Of a stretch of DNA of 64,000 bases, positions 17,365 through 25,733 are shown piece by piece. The stretch lies in assembly GCA_016709225.1 (NCBI GenBank), contig JADJEE010000012.1:310001-374000 (forward strand), given 5' to 3'. Position numbers and translations under genes: made by a program. A model generated the notes under the pieces. That model saw only the letters and a list, made by a program, of their open reading frames with translations, searched no databases and was not told the origin of the DNA. This DNA comes from Deltaproteobacteria bacterium (GTDB lineage: Bacteria > Myxococcota_A > Polyangia > Nannocystales > Nannocystaceae). Position 1 is the stretch's first letter. Each line of letters starts with the position of its first letter.

Positions 17365-19203
17365 CTACAGCCCGCCGGGCTGGCCGCCCTGATCCGCAGC
17401 CCAGCGATCGGGCGAGCGCCACAGGCGCGAGCGCAGCAGCTCGCGCTCGTAGACGAACTCCTTGGGCAGGCGGTCGAAGAAGCGATCGAAGAGCTCCTCG
17501 TGGGCGTGGGCCTCGATGTTGCCGGGCTCCTTCGCGACCGCCATCAGCTCCTGGAACTTGTCCTTCTCGAAGCTGCTGCCGTCCCAGTTGATGTCCTCGT
17601 GGCGCGGCATCCAGCCCAGCGGGCTCTCGATGGCGTAGCCGCGACCCTTGACGCGATCGACGATCCACTTGAGCACGCGCATGTTGTCGCCGTAGCCGGG
17701 CCACAGGAACTTGCCGTCGGCGCCGCGCCGGAACCAGTTCACGCGGAAGATCCGCGGCGGGTTGGGGATGCGACGACCGACGTTCAGCCAGTGGTTGAAG
17801 TAGTCGGCCATGTTGTAGCCGCAAAACGGCAGCATCGCGAACGGGTCGCGGCGCATCGCGGCTTGACCGACCGCGGCGGCGGTCGCCTCGGAGCCCATCG
17901 TCGCGGCCAGGTACACGCCGTGGGTCCAGTTGAAGGCCTGGTACACCAGCGGCTGGTCCTTCGACATGCGACCGCCGAAGATGAACGCGGCGATCGGCAC
18001 GCCTGCGGGGTCCTCCCACTTCGGATCGACCGACGGGCACTGCGACACCGGAGCGGTGAAGCGCGCGTTGGGATGGGCCGCCGGCGTGCCCTTGCTCGGG
18101 GTCCACTCCTCGCCCTTCCAGTCGATGAGGTGGCCCGGCGCGGAGTCGGTGAGGCCCTCCCACCACACGTCGCCGTCGTCGGTCATCGCGACGTTGGTGA
18201 AGATGCAGTTGGCGTGCAGCGCCGCGATCGCGTTGGGGTTGGTCTTGCCACCGGTGCCGGGTGCGACGCCGAAGAAGCCCGCCTCCGGGTTGATCGCGTA
18301 GAGCTTGCCGTCGCGGGGCTTGATCCACGCGATGTCGTCACCGACCGTCCACACCTTCCAGCCGTCGAAGCCGGCCGGCGGCACCAGCATCGCGAAGTTG
18401 GTCTTGCCACACGCCGAGGGGAACGCGGCCGCGACGTAGGTCTTCTCGCCCTGCGGGCTCTCGACGCCGACGATGAGCATGTGCTCGGCGAGCCAGCCCT
18501 GATCGCGGCCCATCACCGACGCGATGCGCAGGGCCAGGCACTTCTTGCCGAGCAGCGCGTTGCCGCCGTAGCCCGAGCCGAACGACCAGATCTCGCGGCT
18601 CTCGGGGAAGTGCGCGATGTAGATGTTCTCGGGGTTGCACGGCCAGCGCACGTCCTTGTCGCCGGCGGCGATCGGACGACCGACCGAGTGCAGGCACGGC
18701 ACGAACTCGCCGTTCTCGCCGAGCACGTCGAGCGCGCCCTGCCCCATGCGCGTCATGATGCGCATGTTGGCGACCGCGTAGGGGCTGTCGGTGATCTGCA
18801 CGCCGAGCTTCGCGATCGGCGAGCCGAGCGGACCCATCGAGAACGGCGCGACGTACATGGTGCGGCCGCGCATGCAGCCGTCGAACAGCGTGCCGAGCGT
18901 GGCCTTCATCTCGGCGGGGTCGCGCCAGTTGTTGGTCGGACCTGCGTCGGTGCGGTTGGTGCTGCAGATGAAGGTCCGATCCTCCACGCGGGCGACGTCA
19001 CGCGGGTCGGAGCGGGCGAGGAAGCTGTTCGGACGCTTCTCCGGGTTGAGCCGGATCATCGTGCCGGTCTCGACCATCATGTTGCACAGGCGGTCGTACT
19101 CCTCCTGGCTGCCATCGCAGATGTAGACGGAGTCAGGCTTGCACAACGCCTTGATCTCGTCGATCCAGGCCAGCAAACGGGCGTGCTTCGTGGTGCCGGG
19201 CAT
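17365..19203 (-). CDS. pckG: Phosphoenolpyruvate carboxykinase (GTP)
   Basis: The product has 612 residues, the normal length for GTP-dependent PEPCK. It converts oxaloacetate and GTP to phosphoenolpyruvate, GDP and CO2 in gluconeogenesis. Visible features: the kinase-1/P-loop region FPSACGKTNFAMLVPP (261-276) with the reactive Cys265, the metal-binding GDDIAWIKP (288-296), the substrate-site segment SFGSGYGGNALLGKKC (207-222), and the N-terminal FLARSDPRDVARVEDRTFIC. The start is the ATG at 19203; an upstream extension to 19437 has no protein-like character. The gene stands alone, with about 247 bp to the next upstream gene. It connects to the glycogen and formate genes only as central carbon metabolism. 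Confidence 0.95.
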   Translation of the reverse strand: MPGTTKHARLLAWIDEIKALCKPDSVYICDGSQEEYDRLCNMMVETGTMIRLNPEKRPNSFLARSDPRDVARVEDRTFICSTNRTDAGPTNNWRDPAEMKATLGTLFDGCMRGRTMYVAPFSMGPLGSPIAKLGVQITDSPYAVANMRIMTRMGQGALDVLGENGEFVPCLHSVGRPIAAGDKDVRWPCNPENIYIAHFPESREIWSFGSGYGGNALLGKKCLALRIASVMGRDQGWLAEHMLIVGVESPQGEKTYVAAAFPSACGKTNFAMLVPPAGFDGWKVWTVGDDIAWIKPRDGKLYAINPEAGFFGVAPGTGGKTNPNAIAALHANCIFTNVAMTDDGDVWWEGLTDSAPGHLIDWKGEEWTPSKGTPAAHPNARFTAPVSQCPSVDPKWEDPAGVPIAAFIFGGRMSKDQPLVYQAFNWTHGVYLAATMGSEATAAAVGQAAMRRDPFAMLPFCGYNMADYFNHWLNVGRRIPNPPRIFRVNWFRRGADGKFLWPGYGDNMRVLKWIVDRVKGRGYAIESPLGWMPRHEDINWDGSSFEKDKFQELMAVAKEPGNIEAHAHEELFDRFFDRLPKEFVYERELLRSRLWRSPDRWAADQGGQPGGL

Positions 19204-19450
19204 TGCGCCCACGTTGATGCACCCCAAGCACCGCTGCTGCCAAGGGGGTATGGCGAACAACGTGCAGTGCCGCCGACGTGCCACGACACACGGGCAGCGA
19301 GTCAGCGCACGCCGCAACGCGTCTGCGCGAGCGCAGCCTGCGCGACGGTGCGAACTCGCGTGCACGGGCTTGTCCGTGCGATCGCGGGTGCCAACGCCGG
19401 CGGCACCACGCCGGAGAACGGTGGTGGGCGCCTGCAACGGATGCGGGCCG

Positions 19451-20011
19451 TCACCCGTGACGGCTGCGGTACAGCCGCGCCCGCACGCGATGCTCGATGA
19501 AGTAGCGCTCGTCGTCCAGCGCGAAGCCCCACGCGTCGCGCAGCTCGGGGCGCTTGTGCGGCGTGATCACGAGCAGCACCGGCGACGCGCTGGCCATCGC
19601 GAACACCAGCTTCGGCAGCCACGATGGCGGACACAGGTGCAGCGCGAAGCTGCACACGATCGCGGCGAAGCGGCGCTCGAGCCCCTGCGACAGCTGCTCG
19701 AACGACCACGACTCGGGCACGACGCCGGTGCGTTCGCGGTACGCCACCGCGGTGTGGGGATCGCACCCGACGATGTCGGCGGGATCGCGACCCAGCTCCC
19801 GCAGCGCGAGCGTGACCTCGCCGGAGCCGGCCGCGAGATCGAGCACCGTCCCCGCCGGCAAACGATCGACGAAGGCCGCCACCGCGGCCCGCACGCCGGC
19901 CTCGTGGGGGTTGCGATAGTGCTCGCCGTGGGCGGCGTAGAAGCCGGCCACGCCCAGGCGCGCGTAGCCACCCCGGACCGAGTCGTCGGCGTCGTCGGGT
20001 GCGTCGGCCAC
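19451..20011 (-). CDS. Class I SAM-dependent methyltransferase
   Basis: The product has 186 residues. Motif I is TVLDLAAGSGEVTLAL (the SAM glycine loop), followed by an acidic end of strand 2 at VGCDPH and FAAIVCSFALHL as motif II. No ATG is available near the start of homology; the GTG at 20011, 7 nt after the stop of the sterol reductase gene, is chosen, and an ATG at 20104 would lie inside that gene. The pair is probably one transcript. Pairing with a sterol reductase raises the possibility of a lipid substrate, but the protein is shorter than sterol C24-methyltransferases and the sequence alone does not show the substrate. Confidence 0.75.
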   Translation of the reverse strand: MADAPDDADDSVRGGYARLGVAGFYAAHGEHYRNPHEAGVRAAVAAFVDRLPAGTVLDLAAGSGEVTLALRELGRDPADIVGCDPHTAVAYRERTGVVPESWSFEQLSQGLERRFAAIVCSFALHLCPPSWLPKLVFAMASASPVLLVITPHKRPELRDAWGFALDDERYFIEHRVRARLYRSRHG

Positions 20012-20018
20012 GTCGCCC

Positions 20019-21308
20019 TCAATAGAGAAACGGCACGATGCGGTACGGCACCTTGCGGCAGTAGCGATCCCAGTCCTCGCCGTACTTGCGCTGGCACATC
20101 GCATTGTCGCGTCGCTCGCGATCGAGCAAGAGCGGGGTGAAGTACAGCACGTAGAAGTACGGCACCACGCTACCGAGGCCGCAGGCCAGGCACCACGCGT
20201 AGGCCATGCACAGATCGCCGAGGTAGTTGGCGTGCCGCGCCAGCCCCCACCAGCCCGAGAGCAGCAGCTTGGTGCCGCGTGCGGTGTCCATCGTGACCGG
20301 TGGCTTGCCCCACACCGGGCGCGTCGGGTCGCGACGGAACCCCTGCTTCTGCAGGTTGGCGGTGCGGAACACGTAGTAGCCGCCGAAGTTCAGCGCCACC
20401 AGCACGATGGCGGCGACCGTCGGCAGCTGGGGTTTCGCGGCGAGGATGTACTGCTGCTGCAGCACGAAGTTGAACGGCATCCACACCAGGAACGCGAACC
20501 ACAGCATCAGGCCGAAGTTCTCCTCGATGATGTCGATCATCGTGAGCAGGGTCGACTCGAACACGAAGAAGTCGACGATGTAGAAGACCTGACACAGGCT
20601 CACGACCAGCATCGCGGTCGAGATGGTGCCGTCGGCCTGCAGCTGGGCGGCGGGCAAGAGGATCGCGAACGCGCCCCAGGTCGCCATGCCGATGCGCGAC
20701 TCGAAGAAGAACTTGAGATCGTAACGGCCGAGCTTGGGGTTCAAGATCGTGCCCATGTAGAAGTCGTAGACCGGGTGCCCGGTGCTGCGCTCGAGATGGG
20801 CCCGACGACGACCGGCGACGTAGCTGAGCGCCGCGGCTCCGAACGCGAACACGGTCGCGATGGTGAGCAGCGGGCCCCACTGCGCGAGCACGTCACGCGG
20901 CGAGATCCACTCGAAGCGGATGCCCGCGAGCAGCGCCACCGCGGTGACGCCGAACGCGAACAGCCCGTTGATGCGGTACTCCGCCCGCTCGCCGTGCTCG
21001 GTCGGCCAGCCCTGCACCACGCGACCCGGGCCGAACACGTACAGCACCGCCTGGAACGCCAGCCAGCCCGCGAACAGCAGCGCCGCCTCGAGCGTCGGTG
21101 CCGGCACCATCTGCCCCAGCTGCGCGAGCGATCGCGGCAGCCACAGCGAGCCGCCGTGGTGGGCGTTCGCCGACCACAGGTAGAAGGTCGCCGCCGGCAT
21201 CACGATCGTGAGCGCGAGCGCCCCCAGCGGTCCACCGAACTGGTTGGGCTTCGCGCCGTGGCCGGCGGGCGGCGGGTTCGCAGCGGAGTCGCCGTGCGTC
21301 GTGCTCAT
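20019..21308 (-). CDS. ERG4/ERG24-family sterol reductase
   Basis: The product has 429 residues and 8-10 hydrophobic helices. The C-terminal signature of the sterol C14/C24 reductase family is clear: LLSGWWGLARHANYLGDL, then RRDNAMCQRKYGEDWDRYC and KVPYRIVPFLY at the end. The mid-protein segment MGTILNPKLGRYDLKFFFESR is also typical. These enzymes use NADPH to reduce a double bond in a sterol nucleus or side chain in the membrane. Known bacterial sterol makers include Nannocystis-type myxobacteria, and this is the strongest taxonomic pointer in the window. Start ATG 21308, with TATCGT 8 nt upstream. Whether it acts at C14, C7 or C24 cannot be decided; an isoprenylcysteine methyltransferase-like role is less likely given the signature. 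Confidence 0.85.
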   Translation of the reverse strand: MSTTHGDSAANPPPAGHGAKPNQFGGPLGALALTIVMPAATFYLWSANAHHGGSLWLPRSLAQLGQMVPAPTLEAALLFAGWLAFQAVLYVFGPGRVVQGWPTEHGERAEYRINGLFAFGVTAVALLAGIRFEWISPRDVLAQWGPLLTIATVFAFGAAALSYVAGRRRAHLERSTGHPVYDFYMGTILNPKLGRYDLKFFFESRIGMATWGAFAILLPAAQLQADGTISTAMLVVSLCQVFYIVDFFVFESTLLTMIDIIEENFGLMLWFAFLVWMPFNFVLQQQYILAAKPQLPTVAAIVLVALNFGGYYVFRTANLQKQGFRRDPTRPVWGKPPVTMDTARGTKLLLSGWWGLARHANYLGDLCMAYAWCLACGLGSVVPYFYVLYFTPLLLDRERRDNAMCQRKYGEDWDRYCRKVPYRIVPFLY

Positions 21309-21316
21309 CGCGCCGG

Positions 21317-21322
21317 ACGATA
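21317..21322 (-). promoter_or_regulatory. -10-like TATCGT for the sterol reductase
   Basis: TATCGT on the minus strand ends 8 nt before ATG 21308. It forms a divergent pair with the TATCCT hexamer serving the plus-strand lipoprotein; the two hexamers are 30 bp apart. Confidence 0.4.
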
Positions 21323-21352
21323 GCAGGCTTGGTGGACCCCGCATCACTCGCG

Positions 21353-21358
21353 TATCCT
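21353..21358 (+). promoter_or_regulatory. -10-like TATCCT, leaderless spacing
   Basis: TATCCT ends 6 nt before GTG 21365. A TTGGTG lies 18 nt upstream of it (21329-21334), a possible -35. The spacing favours GTG 21365 as the start of the next gene. Confidence 0.5.
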
Positions 21359-21364
21359 GCGGAC

Positions 21365-22336
21365 GTGGATCGTGGATTCCTCGTCGCGACGTGCTGCCTG
21401 CTCGCTGCGTGCTTCAGCGAGTCCACCGGCGGCGACACCGGCCCGGCGAGCGCGGGCTCGACGGGCTCTTCCTCGGGCAGCGCGTCCGCATCCGCGTCGA
21501 CGAGCAGCTCGGAGGGATCCTCCGACACGACCCGCGGGGTCGACGGCACCGCCGACACGACCGCGAGCAATCCGAGCACCACCGGCGACGACGACTGCGC
21601 GCCGCAGGACACCGTGCCCGAGCTCGCGGCGGGTTGGACGGGCCCGTTCATTCTCGTCCCCAAGCTGGGGGGTGGCGATACGCCACCGCCCTGCCCGATG
21701 GCGCTCGACGGTGAGGGCGTCGCCTCCAGCGGACCCGCGGCGCAGTCGTGCGACTGCAGCTGCGACCCTTCGTGCTCGGCGATCCTGTCGTCGAGCCCTG
21801 GATGTGGCACGGAGGTCGACACGCTCGCGATCCACGGCGGCTGCAACGCGACGTCGGCGACGGGCTACGTGGGCGCGGTCGCGGACGACAACAGCCCTGG
21901 CTCCTGCGACGCGCCGGTCGCCGCCGCAGCGACCGTGACGTGGGAGGACCAGCTGCGCGTGTGCGCCGGGCCGGTAACCGCCCGCTGCCTCGAGCGCCCA
22001 CCGCTTGGGCTCGGGCCCTGCATCCGCCATGGGGGCGATCAGCTCTGCCCCGATCCATCGCTCGCTCGCATCGTCACGCACGACGAGGCGATCGCGACGT
22101 GCAGCAGCTGTCCGGACTGCGCACCGGCACAAGCCTCCGCGTGCGCCCTCGCGAACCTCGTCGGCTACACGGGCGACGCCTGCGATGGTGACGCGACCCT
22201 GATGTACCAAGGGGCATCGTGCTCACCGATGCCGGTGAACTCGGTCGACCTCACGATCCCGCCGCCGACGTGCCCACCGGCGGAGGGGACGATCACGGGC
22301 CTGGTCGGCACCCAGACCTACTGCTGCACACCGTAG
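21365..22336 (+). CDS. Cys-rich lipoprotein, member of a family with the gene at 59062
   Basis: The product has 323 residues. The GTG start gives the signal VDRGFLVATCCLLAAC; an upstream ATG at 21329 would lie before the putative -10 box. After a Ser/Thr-rich linker, about 24 Cys follow in a layout shared with the 59062 protein: GWTGP...PCP, SCDCSCD, CSSCPDC and a final YCCTP. The aligned segments match in order, so both belong to one exported disulfide-rich family. It is divergent from the sterol reductase gene. Function unknown. Confidence 0.78.
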   Translation: MDRGFLVATCCLLAACFSESTGGDTGPASAGSTGSSSGSASASASTSSSEGSSDTTRGVDGTADTTASNPSTTGDDDCAPQDTVPELAAGWTGPFILVPKLGGGDTPPPCPMALDGEGVASSGPAAQSCDCSCDPSCSAILSSSPGCGTEVDTLAIHGGCNATSATGYVGAVADDNSPGSCDAPVAAAATVTWEDQLRVCAGPVTARCLERPPLGLGPCIRHGGDQLCPDPSLARIVTHDEAIATCSSCPDCAPAQASACALANLVGYTGDACDGDATLMYQGASCSPMPVNSVDLTIPPPTCPPAEGTITGLVGTQTYCCTP

Positions 22337-22354
22337 GCCACGGCACGCGGCCGC

Positions 22355-22984
22355 CTACGGGCACGCGCCGAACATCGGATCGGGATCGCAGTCGGAGCCG
22401 GGATCCTGCGCGGCCGGAGCACCGGCGACGCAGCTCAGCACATACTGGTGATCGCCGCCGTTGCAGCTGTACTTGATGACCGGCATGCCGGCGCGAAGGG
22501 CCGCGAAGTCCTCGCTGGTGAGCGTGACCTGGTGGCAGTGGCCAGCCGAACCGGACGCGTCGTAGGTGACCTCGATGCCGGCCTCGATGTCGGCCAGCGG
22601 CACCTCGAGCGCGTGGCCGTGGTTGTTCGAGATCTCGGCGACGATCATCGCCTCGGTGCACATCGAGGCCGAGCCCGAGTCCGAGCCACCGCTGCTGCTG
22701 CTGCCGGCGCTGCTGCCCTCGCTGCTGCCCTCGGTGACGCCCGAGTCGCTGCTGCTCGAGTCGCCGGCGGTGGTGCTCGCGGTGGTGCTCGCGGTGGTCG
22801 AGTTGGTGGTGCTCGCGGTCGTGCTCGCGGTGGTCGAGTCGGTCGTGGTCGCGCCGCCGCTCGAGCCTCCGCTCGAGCCCCCGGTGTCGTCGTCGCCGTC
22901 GCTGCTGCAGCCGACCAGCAGCGCGGTGACGCCAGCGGCACAGCCGGTGAGGAACGACTTGCGCGAAAGAAGAGGCTTGATCAT
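22355..22984 (-). CDS. Lipoprotein with Thr/Ser repeat linker and HxH motifs
   Basis: The product has 209 residues. A signal with a twin-arginine-like SRKSFL ends LLVGC. A linker of about 75 residues built from TTAS-type repeats follows, then a compact domain. The domain contains several His motifs (NNHGHALEVP, AGHCHQVTLTSEDF, GGDHQYVLSC) and Cys pairs, which suggests metal binding or a repeated beta structure. The phrase HQVTLTSEDFAALRAG resembles modules recurrent in myxobacterial lipoproteins. It is convergent with the Cys-rich lipoprotein (18 bp apart). Function unknown; the linker DNA is strongly repetitive. Confidence 0.72.
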   Translation of the reverse strand: MIKPLLSRKSFLTGCAAGVTALLVGCSSDGDDDTGGSSGGSSGGATTTDSTTASTTASTTNSTTASTTASTTAGDSSSSDSGVTEGSSEGSSAGSSSSGGSDSGSASMCTEAMIVAEISNNHGHALEVPLADIEAGIEVTYDASGSAGHCHQVTLTSEDFAALRAGMPVIKYSCNGGDHQYVLSCVAGAPAAQDPGSDCDPDPMFGACP

Positions 22985-23129
22985 GCGCGGATGCTAGCCC
23001 AGCTGCGCCGCGCGACGACGGTGCGTGCACGTGCTTTGTCGGTGACCCCGATGACACGGCGTGCAAGCGGCCCCGCCGTCGCGTCGACGAGTGCCACGGC
23101 AACGTCACGACGGCAGCGGCACGACCCTG

Positions 23130-24260
23130 CTAGTCGCGCAGTCCCAACGCGAGCACGACGGCGAAGAGGAGTACCGGCGCCGCGAGGACCACGAGCGCGA
23201 CCCACGGGCGTGCGTCGAGCAGCTGCGACAGCGCATGGCTGATGCGCTTCACGAGCGTCACCGGGCACTCGACGGGGACCTCGCCGGCGCGCAGGCGCTG
23301 CAGCGCTTCGAGCACGGCCGGCACGTCGGCGAAGCGCCGCGCCCGATCGGGCTGCAGTCCGCGGCGCAGAAAGTGCCGCAGCTCGGTCGGCACCGGCGGC
23401 TGACCGCCCCGCGTGAAGCTGGGGTCGATCGCCGACGGCGGCTCGCGGCTCTCCAGCAAGAGCCGCTCGGGCGTGCGCTGTGCGGTCGGCACCAAGGCCT
23501 GCAGGGTCAGCAGCTCGAAGAGCACCACGAACGCACCGTAGATGTCGCTGCGCGGATCGAGATCCTCGTGGCCCTTGGCCTGCTCGGGCGACATGTAGCC
23601 GAGCGTGCCGGCGAAGCTCGGCCCCGGCGCGGTCCCCGAGCGCTCACCGAAGCCGCATGCGATGCCCCAATCCATCAACATGACCTCGCCGAACTCGCCG
23701 ATCATGATGTTGCTGGGCTTCAGGTCGCGGTGCAGCACGCCGTGCTCGTGGGCGTACTGCAGCGCGCGCAGCAGCCCCTGGAAGAGATCGAGGCGTCGCT
23801 CGAACGGGAAGCGACGGTGGGTGTCGGCGTCACCGTGCGCGAGCTTCTCGATGACCGACAGCAGGGTCTCGCCCTCGACGTACTTCATCACGAAGTACGT
23901 GCGCCCCTGGGCATCGACGCCGATGTCGTGCACCGGCACGATGTTGGGGTGCTCCATGCGTCCGACGATGCGAGCCTCCTCGACGAAGCGCGCGACGTCG
24001 TCGGGGCTGGTCCGCAACAACCGCTTGATTGCGACCGTGCGATCGATGCCGCGATCGAGCACGAGCTCCACCTCGCCCATGCCGCCGCGGCCGAGCGCGC
24101 CGCGGCGCACGTAGCGGTGCTCCGGCGCCAGCACGGTCGGCAGGTCGAGGGGCGCCGCCGCACTGCGGTCGACCGCGGCGTCGGTCGCCGCATCGGATGC
24201 GCGCTCGGGCGCCAGCAAGGTGGGCGCGACGGACTCGGCTCGTAGGGTTGCGTCGGTCAT
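23130..24260 (-). CDS. Ser/Thr protein kinase with C-terminal membrane helix
   Basis: The product has 376 residues. Kinase landmarks: Gly loop LGRGGMGEVEL (56-66), ATP Lys79 in VAIKRL, catalytic loop HRDLKPSN (177-184), and Mg loop as DWG (197-199) rather than DFG, a substitution I regard as tolerated among myxobacterial kinases. MSPEQAKGHEDLDPRSDIY is the activation-segment end. A single hydrophobic helix at the C-terminus (WVALVVLAAPVLLFAVVLAL) anchors it with the kinase in the cytoplasm and almost no outside domain. Start ATG 24260; an upstream start at 24275 is possible. It is probably a Hanks-type signalling kinase; no target is evident. Confidence 0.88.
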   Translation of the reverse strand: MTDATLRAESVAPTLLAPERASDAATDAAVDRSAAAPLDLPTVLAPEHRYVRRGALGRGGMGEVELVLDRGIDRTVAIKRLLRTSPDDVARFVEEARIVGRMEHPNIVPVHDIGVDAQGRTYFVMKYVEGETLLSVIEKLAHGDADTHRRFPFERRLDLFQGLLRALQYAHEHGVLHRDLKPSNIMIGEFGEVMLMDWGIACGFGERSGTAPGPSFAGTLGYMSPEQAKGHEDLDPRSDIYGAFVVLFELLTLQALVPTAQRTPERLLLESREPPSAIDPSFTRGGQPPVPTELRHFLRRGLQPDRARRFADVPAVLEALQRLRAGEVPVECPVTLVKRISHALSQLLDARPWVALVVLAAPVLLFAVVLALGLRD

Positions 24261-24357
24261 CGTCGTCGGCTCCAAGTGGCAGGGCCCCGCGGGCGCTCTG
24301 GTGGTACGGCACGGCGGCCGCGATGGTCACGCCGGACCGCGGAACTTTTCGCGGTGG

Positions 24358-25242
24358 TCAGCCGCCGTCGGCCACCTTGACCACGAGGTCGCCCTCGTCG
24401 CGATCGTTCGGCTCGAAGCCCACGCCGCCGCCCTTCATGGTCAGCACGGCCACCCGATCCTCGGGCCGGCGCTCGCGGTACGCGGTGACCGTGCCGAGTC
24501 GGCCGGCGACGTGGAACGCACCGACCACCAGCAGCACCACGCCGTCGGGGTGCTCCGCGCGCCAGCGGGCGCACGACTCGGCCATCGCGTCGTTCCACAG
24601 CGCCATCGAGCGAAAGAACGGCGGCCCGCGCTCGGGCCCCATCAGCGCCAGGAAGCGCCGCTCGTGCTCGTCGTGGGGCGGCACCGAGGTCGCCGGCAGC
24701 AACGCGCGATCGGTCTCGGTCTGGCTCGCCAGCCACGTCGCGTACGCGAGCCCCGACTTGCGGTAGGCGGTCACCAGCGGCCGCGGCGCGTTGGCGGCGA
24801 TCACCGTCGCTCCGGCGGCGCGACAGGCCTCGACGAGCGGCCGATGCGAGCTCGCGTAGGCCTCGTTGCGCTCGCTTCGCGCCACGAACGTCGCCTCGTC
24901 GATCTCGCCCGCGAAGTAGGCATCGATCGCCGGCTGGGTGTCGCGCTCGAAGAACTCCATCGCCAGCGCCACCGGCCGCGTCCCGCCCAGCAACGCGCGC
25001 AGCACCTCGAGCTCGTCGTGACTGGCGACCGGATGCTCGTGCAGCTCGCCGAACGCGACGAAGTCGGCCGCGCCGGCCAGCTCGACGAACGCCGCCAGCG
25101 ACGACGGCTGGCCCTGCGCGTCGAAGTACGCCGGCGGTGGCGGAGGCTCGGGGGTCTTGGTGCCGGCACGCGAGCGCGGGCCGCATGCCGCGGTCGCGAT
25201 GGTTGCACCCGCGAGGAGGAGGCCACGGCGCGACAGGCTCAC
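24358..25242 (-). CDS. ChaN-like (Tiki/EreA-fold) exported lipoprotein
   Basis: The product has 294 residues. It starts with SLSRRGLLLAGATIATAAC, a twin-arginine-like signal with a lipobox, so it may be exported folded. The domain resembles ChaN/DUF399: FVAFGELHEHPVASHDE (Glu and His in the GExH motif), AMEFFERDTQPAIDAYF, and LLVVGAFHVAGRLG near the end. ChaN-family proteins bind haem or metal at the membrane. GTG 25242 is preferred over ATG 25254 because the ATG overlaps a TATGCT hexamer that ends 7 nt before the GTG. It is divergent from the OsmC gene, with both promoters in a 74-bp gap. Haem binding is inferred from the family only. Confidence 0.75.
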   Translation of the reverse strand: MSLSRRGLLLAGATIATAACGPRSRAGTKTPEPPPPPAYFDAQGQPSSLAAFVELAGAADFVAFGELHEHPVASHDELEVLRALLGGTRPVALAMEFFERDTQPAIDAYFAGEIDEATFVARSERNEAYASSHRPLVEACRAAGATVIAANAPRPLVTAYRKSGLAYATWLASQTETDRALLPATSVPPHDEHERRFLALMGPERGPPFFRSMALWNDAMAESCARWRAEHPDGVVLLVVGAFHVAGRLGTVTAYRERRPEDRVAVLTMKGGGVGFEPNDRDEGDLVVKVADGG

Positions 25243-25249
25243 GCGGTGC

Positions 25250-25255
25250 AGCATA
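25250..25255 (-). promoter_or_regulatory. -10-like TATGCT, leaderless spacing
   Basis: TATGCT on the minus strand overlaps an in-frame ATG (25254) and ends 7 nt before GTG 25242. It therefore argues for the GTG as the start of the ChaN-like gene. Confidence 0.5.
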
Positions 25256-25300
25256 GCGCGGGCGCAGAGCCTTCGGCGACCGCCGTTGCCCACGCGCGGG

Positions 25301-25306
25301 CATACT
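25301..25306 (+). promoter_or_regulatory. -10-like CATACT before the OsmC gene
   Basis: CATACT followed by CCGG ends 10 nt before ATG 25317, so the transcript would have a leader of only a few nucleotides. Confidence 0.45.
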
Positions 25307-25316
25307 CCGGCCCGAC

Positions 25317-25733
25317 ATGTCGAGCACGCACAGACCCCGCGAGGTCCGAGTCGCCACCGCCGTCGGTCATCGCTTCACGCAGGACATCGAGGTCGGGCCC
25401 CATCGGCTGGTCGCCGACGAGCCCACCGAGCTCGAGGGTGAGGACCTCGGGCTCGCGCCGCACGACTTCGTGCTCGCCGGTCTGGGCGCGTGCACCTCGA
25501 TGACGATCAAGATGTACGCCGATCGCAAGGGTTGGCCGGTGGCGTCGGTCGACGTGCGCTGCAACGGTCGCCACGAGGGCGGTCGCTACATCATCGAGCG
25601 GGCCATCGCGCTGCACGGGCCGCTCGACGCCGAGCAGCGCGCGCGCCTGCTCGAGATCGCCAACAAGTGCCCCGTGCACAAGACCCTGTCGGGCACGATC
25701 CAGATCGATACCCACGAGCGGAGCGCCCCGTGA
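25317..25733 (+). CDS. OsmC/Ohr-family peroxide-reducing protein
   Basis: The product has 138 residues. The OsmC fold is recognised by the two conserved thiols: Cys in LAGLGACTSMTIKMYA and Cys in IANKCPVHKTLSGT, plus the DELxxxGxxxxPxDFVLAGL core (here EDLGLAPHDFVLAGLG). Such proteins reduce organic hydroperoxides using the paired cysteines. Start ATG 25317. Its stop overlaps the start of the GST gene by 4 bp (GTGA), so the two are co-translated, making a small detoxification unit. It is not possible from sequence to split OsmC from YhfA-type subfamilies. Confidence 0.85.
   Translation: MSSTHRPREVRVATAVGHRFTQDIEVGPHRLVADEPTELEGEDLGLAPHDFVLAGLGACTSMTIKMYADRKGWPVASVDVRCNGRHEGGRYIIERAIALHGPLDAEQRARLLEIANKCPVHKTLSGTIQIDTHERSAP

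Noticed and set aside
22300..23260. Extra plus-strand proteins opposite the Thr/Ser-repeat lipoprotein and kinase
   Set aside because: The Ala/Val- or Leu-rich repeats are antisense reflections of Ser/Thr codon repeats and have no independent start or signal evidence.
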